DNA from: Parvimonas sp.
Lineage (GTDB): Bacteria > Bacillota > Clostridia > Tissierellales > Peptoniphilaceae
DNA length: 64,000 bases
Direction of reading: 5' to 3'
NCBI GenBank assembly: GCA_022770425.1
Contig: JALEHY010000040.1
Span: 7,601-71,600, forward strand
Shown in pieces: positions 33,344 through 41,558 of the stretch; position 1 is the first letter of the stretch; every line of letters starts with the position of its first letter. The position numbers and the translations under genes are program-made. Under the pieces are notes generated by a model, which ran no database searches, was not told where the DNA came from, and saw only the letters and a program-made list of their open reading frames with translations.

Positions 33344-34267
33344 ATGAAAAAAATAATTTTTATGGGAACTCCCGATTTTGCGGTTTTACCACTTGAAAAG
33401 TTAAATGAAAACTTTGAAATAAGTTTGGTTGTCACACAGAAAGATAAATTAAGAAACCGAAAAAAACTTATGCCGACACCTGTTAAAGAAAAAGCTTTAG
33501 AGCTTGGACTTGAAGTTATAACACCTGATACGGTAAAAAGTGATGAATTTTTTGAAATTGTAAAAAAAATAAATCCAGATTTTATCATTGTTGTTGCTTT
33601 CGGACAAATAATAAACAAAAGACTGATTGATTTTATGCAAGGAAAAATTTTAAATATTCATGCATCTGTTTTACCAAAATTAAGAGGAGCGGCACCGATT
33701 AATTGGGCAATAGTAAATGGATTTGACAAAACAGGAGTAAGCATTATGTCAATAAATGAGGGGCTTGATGAGGGAGATGTTTTGGCAATTTCCGAAACTG
33801 AAATTTCAATTTGTGAAAATGTAGAAAATCTTTATGAAAGATTAAAGATAATCGGAGCTGAACTTATTATAAAAGTTTTAAACAACTTTGATTATTTTTA
33901 TGAGAATAAAAAACAACAAGGAAATAACTTTACCTATGCACCGATTATAAAAAAAAATATGGGAAAAATATGTTTTTCCGATACTGCTGTAAACATTCAC
34001 AATAAAATTCGTGGATTTTATAATTGGCCAAGTGCTTTTTGCGAGTATGAAGGACAGATTATAAAAATTCATAAATCTTGTATAAGCAATGAAACTAAAG
34101 ATGTAGAAGTAGGAATGATATTTAAGGTGGATGATGAGGGATTTTTTGTAAAAACTTTAGATGGAAGTTTAAAAGTTTTAGAAATTCAGTTTCCTGCAAA
34201 AAAAAGAGTTTCGGTTAAAGACTTTTTAAGAGGAAATTCAATAAAAATCGGGGAAGTTTTAAAGTAA
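33344..34267 (+). CDS. fmt: Methionyl-tRNA formyltransferase
   Basis: 307 aa. It starts KKIIFMGTPDFAVLPLEKL, and has the formyl-folate site NIHASVLPKLRGAAPINWAI (about 104-123), including the Asn-His pair. The C-terminal beta-barrel runs from about 205 and begins around IHNKIRGFYNWPSAF. It uses 10-formyl-THF, the product of the cyclohydrolase step near the window start, to formylate initiator tRNA. The rsmB start overlaps its stop (TAATG). Confidence 0.95.
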   Translation: MKKIIFMGTPDFAVLPLEKLNENFEISLVVTQKDKLRNRKKLMPTPVKEKALELGLEVITPDTVKSDEFFEIVKKINPDFIIVVAFGQIINKRLIDFMQGKILNIHASVLPKLRGAAPINWAIVNGFDKTGVSIMSINEGLDEGDVLAISETEISICENVENLYERLKIIGAELIIKVLNNFDYFYENKKQQGNNFTYAPIIKKNMGKICFSDTAVNIHNKIRGFYNWPSAFCEYEGQIIKIHKSCISNETKDVEVGMIFKVDDEGFFVKTLDGSLKVLEIQFPAKKRVSVKDFLRGNSIKIGEVLK

Positions 34268-35574
34268 TGAGAAAATTAGCAGTTAAGATTTTATGTGAAG
34301 TTGATGATGAAAATTCAAATTCTACTAATTTATTAAATATATACTCTAAAAATTTATCAGAAACGGACAGTAAGTTTTTAAGAGAAGTAGTTTACGGAAC
34401 ACTGGAAAACAGAATTTACTTAGATTACATCATTAGAAAGTTGTGTAAACTTAGAATAAAAAAATTTGATAAAATTATTTTAAATATTTTAAGAATTTCT
34501 TTATATCAACTTTTGTTTATGGATAAGGTTCCTCATTTTGCAATCATAAATGAAGCTGTAAATTTGACAAAAGAGTTTAAATTGAAAAAATTCAGTTCTT
34601 TTGTAAATGGAAGTTTGAGAAATTTTTTAAGAAATAAAGACGAATTTTCAAAAATTGAAGCTATTAATTTAGCAGAGCGTATCTCGATAGAATACTCAAC
34701 AAATATTGATATAGTAAATATTTTGCTTAATGATTATAAAGAAGAAAAAACAAGGGAAATTTTAAGTTCGTCTATGGAGAAACCTCATTTTTCGATTAGA
34801 ATTTCATCTTTTGACAAATCTGAACAAGAAATTACAGATAAACTTAAAAAATTAGGTTATAATTTAGAAAAATCGAAATTTTCAGGAAAAACTTATTACA
34901 TTGAAAATCCTACTAATATTTTAAAAACAAAGGAATTTGAAAACGGAGATTTTACAGTTCAAGATGTAGGAAGTATATTAGTATCCGATATATTATCGCC
35001 AACTGAAAACTCTGATGTTTTGGACATATGTTCCGCACCGGGAGGTAAAACGGCACATATAGGATTTATTATGAATAATACAGGTCATATTTTGGCAAAT
35101 GATATATCAAAAAATAAGTTAAATAAGATAAAAGAAAATTGCAATAGGTTAAAAGTTACGAACGTAGAAACAATTTCTTTTGACGGCTGTATTTTTCAAG
35201 AGAATTTAAAAGAAAAATTTGACTTTATTCTTTGTGATGTGATATGTTCGGGAATCGGTGTTATGGATAGAAAACCTGAAATCAAACTTTTCAGAACAAA
35301 AGATGAAATTGATAAAATTATCCAAATTCAAAGGAAAATATTTGAAAATTCAATACATTACTTAAAACAGGGAGGAGAAATAGTTTATAGTACCTGTTCG
35401 ATTTTGAATATTGAAAATGAAGAGAATGTTAGATATTTTTTAAAAAACAATAATATAGAACTTATAGACGTTGAATTTTTAGGAAAAAAAGAAAAATATA
35501 TAAAATTGTTACCCGAAAAACAAAAACATAACGGATTTTTTATTGCAAAATTCAAAAAAAAAGCAGATTGTTGA
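34267..35574 (+). CDS. rsmB: 16S rRNA m5C967 methyltransferase RsmB
   Basis: 435 aa. A NusB-like N-terminal domain covers about 1-135 (LREVVYGTLENRIYLDYIIRKL, VPHFAIINEAVNL). The methyltransferase domain has VQDVGSILVSDIL, the SAM loop ICSAPGGKTAHIGF (about 255-268), motif IV as CDVICSGIGVMDRKPEIK, and the catalytic YSTCSI (about 376-381). Motif IV normally reads D-x-P-C-S-G; here the proline is isoleucine, while both cysteines remain. A terminator immediately overlaps the end of the gene. Confidence 0.92.
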   Translation: MRKLAVKILCEVDDENSNSTNLLNIYSKNLSETDSKFLREVVYGTLENRIYLDYIIRKLCKLRIKKFDKIILNILRISLYQLLFMDKVPHFAIINEAVNLTKEFKLKKFSSFVNGSLRNFLRNKDEFSKIEAINLAERISIEYSTNIDIVNILLNDYKEEKTREILSSSMEKPHFSIRISSFDKSEQEITDKLKKLGYNLEKSKFSGKTYYIENPTNILKTKEFENGDFTVQDVGSILVSDILSPTENSDVLDICSAPGGKTAHIGFIMNNTGHILANDISKNKLNKIKENCNRLKVTNVETISFDGCIFQENLKEKFDFILCDVICSGIGVMDRKPEIKLFRTKDEIDKIIQIQRKIFENSIHYLKQGGEIVYSTCSILNIENEENVRYFLKNNNIELIDVEFLGKKEKYIKLLPEKQKHNGFFIAKFKKKADC

Positions 35575-35592
35575 TTTAATCTGCTTTTTTCG
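35557..35592 (+). terminator. Terminator of the gmk-rsmB run
   Basis: AAAAAGCAGATT and AATCTGCTTTTTT arms around GTTGATTT. The 5' arm lies in the last rsmB codons. Confidence 0.9.
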
Positions 35593-35692
35593 TTAATTTA
35601 TAGTATTTATTTCAGTTTAGAAAATTTTTTAAGTTTTTAAATATATTATTAAATTTTAATTTATAAAATATGAAAAAAATAATATAAAATTG

Positions 35693-35741
35693 TTGACAAG
35701 TTTACTTGTCGATGCTATAATTATTGCAAAGTAAACTTGTC
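35693..35741 (+). promoter_or_regulatory. Consensus promoter with duplicated palindromic operator
   Basis: TTGACA (35693-35698), exactly 17 bp and TATAAT (35716-35721). A palindrome, GACAAGTTTACTTGTC (35695-35710), covers the -35 box and spacer. A second copy in the other orientation, CAAAGTAAACTTGTC (35727-35741), covers the transcription start. This arrangement fits repression by the small regulator encoded at 36159. Confidence 0.7.
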
Positions 35742-35770
35742 GGCATATATTATAAATAAGGGTTGATATT

Positions 35771-36094
35771 ATGAATAAAGAAGAAATTTTACAAAAAAGT
35801 AGAGAAGAAAAGACAGATGAAGGTTTTGAGTACATTTTAAATAAATCACGAAGATGGTATGTTATAGTAAATAGTGTTCTTTGCATTTTTTATATATTTT
35901 TTAATGCTTATGTTGGAAAAGAATATTTTGAAATATTTTCAATTTTATTTTCAGGAGTGGCTATTTCGCTTTTCTATGCCTATAAATTTACCGGAAGTAA
36001 GATGTATCTTTTCTTTTCAATTTTTGATGGCGCTATATCACTTATGTACTTAATAATTTATGTGTATAAAGAATTAAGTAGATTGAAACATTAA
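35771..36094 (+). CDS. Small three-helix membrane protein (DUF6442-like)
   Basis: 107 aa. A polar N terminus (NKEEILQKSREEKTDEGFEYILNKSRRW) precedes hydrophobic helices at about 31-50, 53-72 and 77-98. This layout resembles DUF6442-type proteins, which are commonly encoded next to a small XRE regulator, as here (36159). The ribosome site is weak (AAGGGTTGATATT before the ATG). Function is unknown. The strong palindromic promoter upstream implies switch-like control. Confidence 0.7.
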   Translation: MNKEEILQKSREEKTDEGFEYILNKSRRWYVIVNSVLCIFYIFFNAYVGKEYFEIFSILFSGVAISLFYAYKFTGSKMYLFFSIFDGAISLMYLIIYVYKELSRLKH

Positions 36095-36158
36095 TAGCAT
36101 ATATAAATTCTTATATTTGCTTATATATTTATTAAAGTACATTAAAGGATTGTAAATA

Positions 36159-36365
36159 ATGGATGAGAAGTTGGTTTTAAAAAACAATTTAAAAAAGGTA
36201 AGAGCTGAATGCGGATTATCTCAGGCAAAATTAGCTGAAATGGTAGGGGTTTCAAGAAACACTATAAGTTCAATAGAAACAGGACAGTTTACGCCGACAG
36301 CTAAACTTGCATTAGTTTTATGTATAGCTTTAGATAAAAAATTTGAGGAACTATTTTATTTTTAA
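36159..36365 (+). CDS. Small XRE-family transcriptional regulator
   Basis: 68 aa, with AAAGGA before the ATG. The HTH lies at about 8-38: LKKVRAECGLSQAKLAEMVG then VSRNTISSIETGQFTPT, and the end is LALVLCIALDKKFEELFYF. This is the short YozG/Cro-type repressor that consists of the HTH alone. It lies 64 bp after the membrane-protein gene and could autoregulate through the GACAAGT palindromes at 35695-35741. That link is inference from proximity. Confidence 0.85.
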   Translation: MDEKLVLKNNLKKVRAECGLSQAKLAEMVGVSRNTISSIETGQFTPTAKLALVLCIALDKKFEELFYF

Positions 36366-36376
36366 AAAATTTATGA

Positions 36377-36417
36377 TATAATAGCTTCAATAGTGTATTA
36401 TATTATGTAATACACTA
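36377..36417 (+). promoter_or_regulatory. ABC exporter promoter with 10-bp inverted repeat
   Basis: An extended -10 box TGATATAAT ends at 36382. Just past the expected start site is a perfect inverted repeat, TAGTGTATTA (36391-36400) and TAATACACTA (36408-36417), with 7 bp between. The half-sites resemble those of YtrA-type GntR repressors. No such gene is adjacent. Confidence 0.6.
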
Positions 36418-36446
36418 ACTTTTGAATTTTTGAGAGGGGTGTTAAG

Positions 36447-37172
36447 ATGATTGAGTTTAAAAATGTATCAAAAGTTTTTTCCAAAGGAGTTAAAGCGGTT
36501 GATAATGTAAGTTTTAAAATTAATGAAGGGGAAATATTTGGATTTTTAGGACCTAATGGAGCAGGAAAAAGTACAAGTCTTAAAATGCTTGTGGGAATTT
36601 TGGAGCAAAGTGAAGGAACAATTACTGTTAATGGAATTGATACTTTAAAAAATTCTATGGAGGTTAAGGAAATTATAAGTTATGTTCCTGATAATCCGGA
36701 CATTTACACTAAAATGACAGGAATAAAGTATTTGAATTTTATTTGTGATATTTATGGAGTTGATGAAAGTGTAAGAAAAAAAAGAATTGAAGAATATAAT
36801 GCAAAGTTGGAACTCGGAGATGCGATATATACAACGATAGAAAGTTATTCTCATGGTATGCGTCAAAAATTGGTTTTAATCGGTGCGTTGATTACTGACC
36901 CTAAGGTTATAATTCTTGATGAACCTATGGTAGGGCTTGATGTAAAGACATCGTTTAATCTTAAGACTATTTTAAGAGAATTTGCTGATAGTGGTAAAAT
37001 TGTAATATTTTCAACACATGTTATGGAAGTTGCGGAAAAAATTTGTGATAAAGTAGGAATAATAAACAAAGGTAAAATAGTTTTTTGTGGTAATATTCAA
37101 GAATTGAAACAAGAAAACGGAAAAAATGAAGACTTAGAAAAAATATTTTTGGAGTTGACTGAAAATGAATAG
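36447..37172 (+). CDS. ABC transporter ATP-binding protein
   Basis: 241 aa with GAGGGGTG upstream. Walker A GPNGAGKST is at about 34-42, the signature YSHGMRQK at about 134-141 (SHGMR in place of SGGQ), Walker B VIILDEPMVGLD at about 150-161, and the H-loop STHVMEV at about 188-194. It belongs to the ABC-2 type exporter ATPases (CcmA/YxlF-like). Its gene overlaps the membrane partner by 8 bp, so the two form one exporter with unknown cargo. Confidence 0.9.
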   Translation: MIEFKNVSKVFSKGVKAVDNVSFKINEGEIFGFLGPNGAGKSTSLKMLVGILEQSEGTITVNGIDTLKNSMEVKEIISYVPDNPDIYTKMTGIKYLNFICDIYGVDESVRKKRIEEYNAKLELGDAIYTTIESYSHGMRQKLVLIGALITDPKVIILDEPMVGLDVKTSFNLKTILREFADSGKIVIFSTHVMEVAEKICDKVGIINKGKIVFCGNIQELKQENGKNEDLEKIFLELTENE

Positions 37173-38856
37173 ATTTAGACTATGGATTTTGATTAAACAT
37201 TTTATTGCTATGGATTTTTTTATAATCTTATCAATAAAGCGAAATTTATCTAAAAATGGTAAAAAATCTGCTGCATTTCAAGGATTATTGGGATTGTGTA
37301 TGCAGGCATTAATCATTTTTTTAGTAGTACCTCGTTTTGGTAAATTATTGGGATCGATGTTGAATTATTCGATTGGAGATTCCTATTTGACATCTGTTTT
37401 TTCGGGAATTTTTGTGATTACATTATTCCTTTCCCTTTCTACGGTTTTTGTTTTTATAGAAAAAAATAATGAAAGTGAATTGTTTTTGTCGTTGCCGATT
37501 TCAGGAAGAGAAATTATAAGTTCCAGAATGTTTGCGACTGTTATAGTATTTTTCATTTCCTTACAAACTATAATCTTACCTATTTTATATTTTGTAGGTT
37601 ATTACACCGGAAAGGATATTATTTATTATGTCCTTATTACAGTTGCTATGATTCTTTTTAACTTTGAGTCAGTTATGTTGTCAGGGATTATAATTCTGTT
37701 ATTTGGTAGACTGATAAGAAAAAGTAAATTTTTTAACAGATTTGCAAAAGGAATTTATAGTTTATTTATGATTTCTGCATTTGTTTTGTATATGATATTT
37801 ACACAAAGTTTTTCAAATCCGAGTATTGGGCGTAATGCTGCAAATATAATAAGTAGGATAGACAGTATTTTATCAAAAGTTTTTTTCTTTGCTGTGTGGC
37901 CTAAAGAAATTGTATTATTTAATGATTTTGGATTAGTTGCTTTAAATATGCTTATGGGAATTTCTTTTTGTGCTGTTATATTTTTTATATTCAACAAGCT
38001 TTCTGATAAAAATTATTTAGAAATACTAAGAAGTGCAAGTGTAGTTTCAAAAGAAAATGTAGCCGTTATTGAACGAAGAAAAAATAAGGGGTTTACTCAA
38101 AAAAGGCAAAGTAAGTTTGTATCATTGGTTAAAAGAGAGTTCACTGAAATTTTAACCACACCAACGTATTTGTTACAGATAGTTCTTCAAAATGTAATGT
38201 TGGTTGTAGTTGTTGTAATAATAGGAATTCAGGCAAAAACAGAAATAAGTAAAGGAATCGAATGGTTAACTTTACAAATTGGATTTTGGGAATTGATTTT
38301 GTATTCTTTTGCAATTGGAGCAATATTAGGGTTAGTTTTGGGACTTTCCTCGTTGACTACAAGTTCGGTTTCAAGAGAAGGAAGAGCCTTTTGGATAGTT
38401 GCGTCAGCACCGATTAATGTTAGTACGCAAGTTTATTCAAGAATTTGTGCTTGTCAGTTATTACATTTTATATTTTTGCTTTTATTAATTGCAGTTTCAA
38501 CTATTATATATGTGTTTAATCCTTTAGTATATATTTCTATAATAATAGGAGCGATTGTTACCCTTTTTACAAGTGGTGCATTGAATATGATACTTGGATT
38601 GATAAATCCGAATTTTGATTGGAAAACTCCAAAGGAGGCTTTAAATAACGGTTCCGGTGGAATTAGCGTGTTTTTTTCAATTCTTATAAATTATGGAATA
38701 TACGCACTAATGGGATTTATATTTTATTTTGGGAAAAAAAATAATGTTGATTTAAAAATCATCATAATTGCAGATTTATTAATAGTTTTGGTATGTGGAA
38801 TAATTTCATATATACTTGATTATAAATTATACAAAAGATTGCTTAAAAAATTATAA
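37165..38856 (+). CDS. ABC exporter membrane subunit, 12-helix type
   Basis: 563 aa. About 12 hydrophobic segments occur in two halves, with a cytoplasmic stretch at about 290-330 (SVVSKENVAVIERRKNKGFTQKRQSKFVSLVKREF). The second half contains SREGRAFWIVASAPI, a conserved block in YtrC/ABC-2-like permeases annotated 'putative ABC exporter domain'. It starts within the end of the ATPase gene. The transported substrate is unknown, and a terminator follows. Confidence 0.8.
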   Translation: MNRFRLWILIKHFIAMDFFIILSIKRNLSKNGKKSAAFQGLLGLCMQALIIFLVVPRFGKLLGSMLNYSIGDSYLTSVFSGIFVITLFLSLSTVFVFIEKNNESELFLSLPISGREIISSRMFATVIVFFISLQTIILPILYFVGYYTGKDIIYYVLITVAMILFNFESVMLSGIIILLFGRLIRKSKFFNRFAKGIYSLFMISAFVLYMIFTQSFSNPSIGRNAANIISRIDSILSKVFFFAVWPKEIVLFNDFGLVALNMLMGISFCAVIFFIFNKLSDKNYLEILRSASVVSKENVAVIERRKNKGFTQKRQSKFVSLVKREFTEILTTPTYLLQIVLQNVMLVVVVVIIGIQAKTEISKGIEWLTLQIGFWELILYSFAIGAILGLVLGLSSLTTSSVSREGRAFWIVASAPINVSTQVYSRICACQLLHFIFLLLLIAVSTIIYVFNPLVYISIIIGAIVTLFTSGALNMILGLINPNFDWKTPKEALNNGSGGISVFFSILINYGIYALMGFIFYFGKKNNVDLKIIIIADLLIVLVCGIISYILDYKLYKRLLKKL

Positions 38857-38888
38857 TAATTAAATTAAAGAATAATTAAAATATTAAA

Positions 38889-38924
38889 CTAAAAAAGAGA
38901 CTATGAGAGTAGTCTCTTTTTTAG
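38889..38924 (+). terminator. Terminator after the ABC exporter
   Basis: AAAAAAGAGACT and AGTCTCTTTTTT arms around ATGAGAGT (38891-38922). Confidence 0.9.
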
Positions 38925-39132
38925 TTTAAAAATAAGGTTAAAACAAATTCATTCTATAAGTAATCGATTGGTAAATTTTCGATAATGTGTAAGTATGTAT
39001 GGTGAATGCAAGTAAAAATTTTAAAACTTTATTTTTAAAATTAAATTAAATTGTGAGATAACAGTTAAGAAATATAAAAATATTAAGAAAACGAAATAAA
39101 ACAAAAAAAATTTTAAAAATATAGTACAAAAA

Positions 39133-39223
39133 TGTATACATTTATTTACTCAATCAATAATAAAATATTCACTGAATAAATTCATTGTATTTAGTATAAC
39201 AGATTTGTAAATAAATGTATACT
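39133..39223. repeat. 16-bp perfect inverted repeat before the tad locus
   Basis: GTATACATTTATTTAC at 39134-39149 and its exact reverse complement at 39207-39222, 57 bp apart. The outer ends contain the 8-bp palindrome TGTATACA (39133-39140) and TGTATACT (39216-39223). It may be paired operator sites or a large hairpin. Confidence 0.65.
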
Positions 39224-39337
39224 TAATTTTATATTTTTTAAGTGTGTAATTTAATAACTTTATGCCTTGATATATCGAATTTGTCTGTAAAATTTGAAAT
39301 ATTGCATTTTGTTGTGCGTATTTAAGGAGGATTTACG

Positions 39338-40045
39338 TTGTATATTGTTTTTGCAATTATATCACTAATAGTAGGAATTGTATTTAGTTTTACTGTTCCT
39401 GTTGTTGCCGATTTGTTAGTGAAATATAAAAAAAGTAAAAGGCTAAATGGTCAGTATGTTGATAATAAACCTACGATAATATTTAGTAAAATTTTCCCGA
39501 TTATTATTGGGTTTATTGTGTCTTATTTATCATTAAGTAATTTTCCTGTTTGGAAAGTTGTGTTTCTGTTAGTGTTTGCTTTTATTGCTTGTATCGGGAC
39601 ACTTGTTGACAATAGGATTAGGATAATTTCCAATGAAATGATTTTATTTATGTTATTTTTAGGAATTATTTATAGATTTTTTGATGGCGGTCTAAGTTTT
39701 TTAATAAACAGTACTGTCTCTGCAGTTGGAATGTTCGCTTTCTTGTTAATATCATTTTTTGTTATCGGTAAGTTTATGAGTTCAATTGTTCCTGCCGGAG
39801 CGGGAGATTTGAAATTGATGATGATTCTTGCGTTTTTAGTGGGTTATCCTAATTTGATTATAAGTGTTTTTGTGACTATGGTTACAATGTTGATATACAT
39901 AATCATAGGACTAATTATGAAAAAAATAACTTTTAAATCATATATCCCTATGGCAGGGTTTATTATGATCGGAATTATTGTTGGTTTATTTAGTGGAGGT
40001 ATTGATTTATGGAAGTGGATTTCAAAGATCGGACTAATGCAGTAA
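39338..40045 (+). CDS. Prepilin peptidase, A24 family (TadV/CpaA)
   Basis: 235 aa from a TTG at 39338, supported by AAGGAGG (39326-39332) 5 bp upstream. Six or seven hydrophobic segments are visible. The two catalytic aspartates of type IV prepilin peptidases appear in TLVDNRIRIISNEM (about 89-102) and AGAGDLKLMM (GxGD, about 153-162). There is no N-terminal Cys-rich methylase domain, as in TadV. It would cleave the Flp and TadE/F prepilins at the inner membrane. It overlaps the next pilin-like gene by 37 bp. Confidence 0.88.
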   Translation: MYIVFAIISLIVGIVFSFTVPVVADLLVKYKKSKRLNGQYVDNKPTIIFSKIFPIIIGFIVSYLSLSNFPVWKVVFLLVFAFIACIGTLVDNRIRIISNEMILFMLFLGIIYRFFDGGLSFLINSTVSAVGMFAFLLISFFVIGKFMSSIVPAGAGDLKLMMILAFLVGYPNLIISVFVTMVTMLIYIIIGLIMKKITFKSYIPMAGFIMIGIIVGLFSGGIDLWKWISKIGLMQ

Positions 40046-40194
40046 AAGATTTTTTTGTTGAAAGCGGTCAAGGACTTGTCGAGTATGCATTGATATTTTC
40101 AGCTGTGTTTTTGTTAGCTTTACCTGTAGTTGTTTTAACTGCTAAGGCTATTATCGGAATTTATGAAAAATATATAAGTCCGATAAAATTTTAA
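40009..40194 (+). CDS. Short Flp-like / TadE-type pilin
   Basis: 61 aa with GGAGG 9 bp before the ATG, inside the end of the peptidase gene. The class IV leader and cleavage region is ESGQGLVEYALIFSAVFLL (about 19-37); cleavage after Gly leaves Gln-Gly-Leu-Val-Glu-Tyr, with the Glu at +5 typical of processed pilins. A single hydrophobic helix follows and then a short basic tail (YEKYISPIKF). It differs from the three true flp copies downstream and may be a minor pilin. Confidence 0.75.
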   Translation: MEVDFKDRTNAVKDFFVESGQGLVEYALIFSAVFLLALPVVVLTAKAIIGIYEKYISPIKF

Positions 40195-40278
40195 ATTTTT
40201 TTGCTATAAATTGCATTATGCAGTTTATATACATTGTGGATAACCATAACTTTTAAAATTGTATAGGGGGTGAGAAAA

Positions 40279-40452
40279 ATGAAAAAATTTATGAACTGGT
40301 TTACTAAAGAAGAAAGTGGACAAGGTATGGTAGAGTACGGTTTAATAATCGCACTTGTATCAATAGTAGTAATAGCTATTTTAACAACAGTTGGAGCAAA
40401 TTTGAAAAATATATTCCAAAAAATAGCAGAAGCATTAAAGGTTGCATCATAA
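40279..40452 (+). CDS. flp: Flp family type IVb pilin, copy 1
   Basis: 57 aa from the ATG at 40279, using GGGGGTGAG upstream (the GTG at 40270 is part of that site). A short leader MKKFMNWFTKEESG is cleaved before QGMVEYGLIIALVSIVVIAIL, which carries the Glu+5/Tyr+6 pair of Flp pilins, then one hydrophobic helix and a variable tail ending ALKVAS. It forms the main fibre of the Tad pilus. It is nearly identical to copies 2 and 3 except in the tail. Confidence 0.92.
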   Translation: MKKFMNWFTKEESGQGMVEYGLIIALVSIVVIAILTTVGANLKNIFQKIAEALKVAS

Positions 40453-40516
40453 TATAAGTTTAAATTGTTGCCTATTAAATTAAATTTTTTTGTGTATATT
40501 TTGGGAGGTGAGAAAA

Positions 40517-40687
40517 ATGAAAAAATTTATGAACTGGTTTACTAAAGAAGAAAGTGGACAAGGTATGGTAGAGTACGGTTTAATAATCGCACTTGTATCA
40601 ATAGTAGTAATAGCTATTTTAACAACAGTTGGAACAAATTTAAAAGCAATATTCCAAAAAATAGCAACTGCTTTGACAGTAAAATAG
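40517..40687 (+). CDS. flp: Flp family type IVb pilin, copy 2
   Basis: 56 aa from the ATG at 40517, preceded by GGGAGGTG 6 bp away; an upstream ATG at 40490 lacks a site. The first 40 residues equal copy 1. Differences are confined to the end (TNLKAIFQKIATALTVK). The 120 bp from the ATG match copy 1 base for base by eye, including synonymous positions, so the duplication is recent or maintained by gene conversion. Confidence 0.92.
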   Translation: MKKFMNWFTKEESGQGMVEYGLIIALVSIVVIAILTTVGTNLKAIFQKIATALTVK

Positions 40688-40743
40688 TGTTAGTATGTTA
40701 ATTTAAGTTTGATCATAATTAAAATGATTTGGAGAAGATAAAA

Positions 40744-40911
40744 ATGAAAAAATTTATGAACTGGTTTACTAAAGAAGAAAGTGGACAAGGTATGGTAGAG
40801 TACGGTTTAATAATCGCACTTGTGTCAATAGTAGTAATAGCTATTTTAACAACAGTTGGAACAAATTTAAAAGCAATATTCCAAAAAATAGCTGATACTT
40901 TGAAACCATAA
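40744..40911 (+). CDS. flp: Flp family type IVb pilin, copy 3
   Basis: 55 aa from the ATG at 40744 with TTGGAGA upstream, a weaker site than copies 1 and 2. The sequence is the same through TTVGTNLKAIFQKIA, with tail DTLKP. One synonymous change (GTG for GTA in the Val-Ser-Ile stretch) separates it from the others over 120 bp. A perfect hairpin follows at 40931-40963, which may cap the flp mRNA so that pilin is made in excess over the assembly proteins. Confidence 0.92.
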   Translation: MKKFMNWFTKEESGQGMVEYGLIIALVSIVVIAILTTVGTNLKAIFQKIADTLKP

Positions 40912-40930
40912 TTTCTATAAGTTTTGAATC

Positions 40931-40965
40931 GAAAATATAAGCTATGACATAGCTTATATTTTCAA
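40931..40965 (+). terminator. Hairpin after the flp genes
   Basis: GAAAATATAAGCTAT and ATAGCTTATATTTTC form a perfect 15-bp stem with loop GAC (40931-40963). The following T run is short, so it may be a partial terminator or an mRNA-stabilising hairpin. Confidence 0.65.
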
Positions 40966-41075
40966 TTCAATCTAAAGTTAACAGTTTGTTTGATATGATT
41001 ATTAAAATAAGTATTCATAAAATTTTTATACTTAGTTAGTTATAATAAAAATTAAAAAAAAGAAAGGAATGTAGA

Positions 41076-41558
41076 ATGAAAAAATTTACAAAAAATGGGA
41101 TTGTATCAAATGAAAGTGGACAGGCATTTGTGCAATTTGTATTTATTATACCTATTTTAATAATTGTATTAAGTATGGCTGTAGATTTGTGGCGGATATT
41201 TGATGCTAAGTTATTGGTTCAGTCTGCAGCTTCAGAGTGTGCTATTCATATTGTTGAAAAATCCGATTCAGATGTAGACAGTTATATAAGACATATAATA
41301 TACACTGAATATAAAGATAGATTTATTTCGGATAGGATTAAATACAGTAAAACCAGTACAGGTAATGTGTATGAAGAAAATTATGTATATCACTCAAATA
41401 AACATCATGTCAAAGGAATAGCAACCAGTAATAAGTATGAAGATATTAAGATTGAAATAAAATATGATGTAGATTTGATTATGCCTCTTTCAAAGGTTAT
41501 ATTTAAAGGAAGTAAAGTTACGGTAGGAGCAGATTTTATAACGAGGGTAGGTCGATGA
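41076..41558 (+). CDS. TadE-like minor pilin 1
   Basis: 160 aa with AAAGGAATG upstream. The N terminus NESGQAFVQFVFIIPILIIVLSMAVDLWRI (about 10-39) is the TadE-type prepilin region with a hydrophobic helix. Cleavage would follow Gly. The +5 residue is Gln rather than the usual Glu. The rest is a soluble domain with AKLLVQSAASECAIHIVEKSD. It is probably processed by the A24 peptidase and sits in the pilus base or tip. It overlaps the next gene by 4 bp. Confidence 0.8.
   Translation: MKKFTKNGIVSNESGQAFVQFVFIIPILIIVLSMAVDLWRIFDAKLLVQSAASECAIHIVEKSDSDVDSYIRHIIYTEYKDRFISDRIKYSKTSTGNVYEENYVYHSNKHHVKGIATSNKYEDIKIEIKYDVDLIMPLSKVIFKGSKVTVGADFITRVGR

Larger units (their letters stand above)
38857..39337. 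other. 481-bp AT-rich intergenic region upstream of the tad locus
   Basis: It contains the ABC terminator, then about 400 bp with no supported reading frame. The only clear structure is a perfect 16-bp inverted repeat at 39134-39149 and 39207-39222, with a TGAAT-aa-ATTCA palindrome in between (about 39172-39184). It is presumed to be the regulatory region of the pilus genes. Confidence 0.6.
40279..40863 (+). repeat. Three tandem 120-bp flp repeats
   Basis: Units 40279-40398, 40517-40636 and 40744-40863 share essentially the same 120 bp, with unrelated spacers between. Homologous recombination among them could change copy number. Confidence 0.85.
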
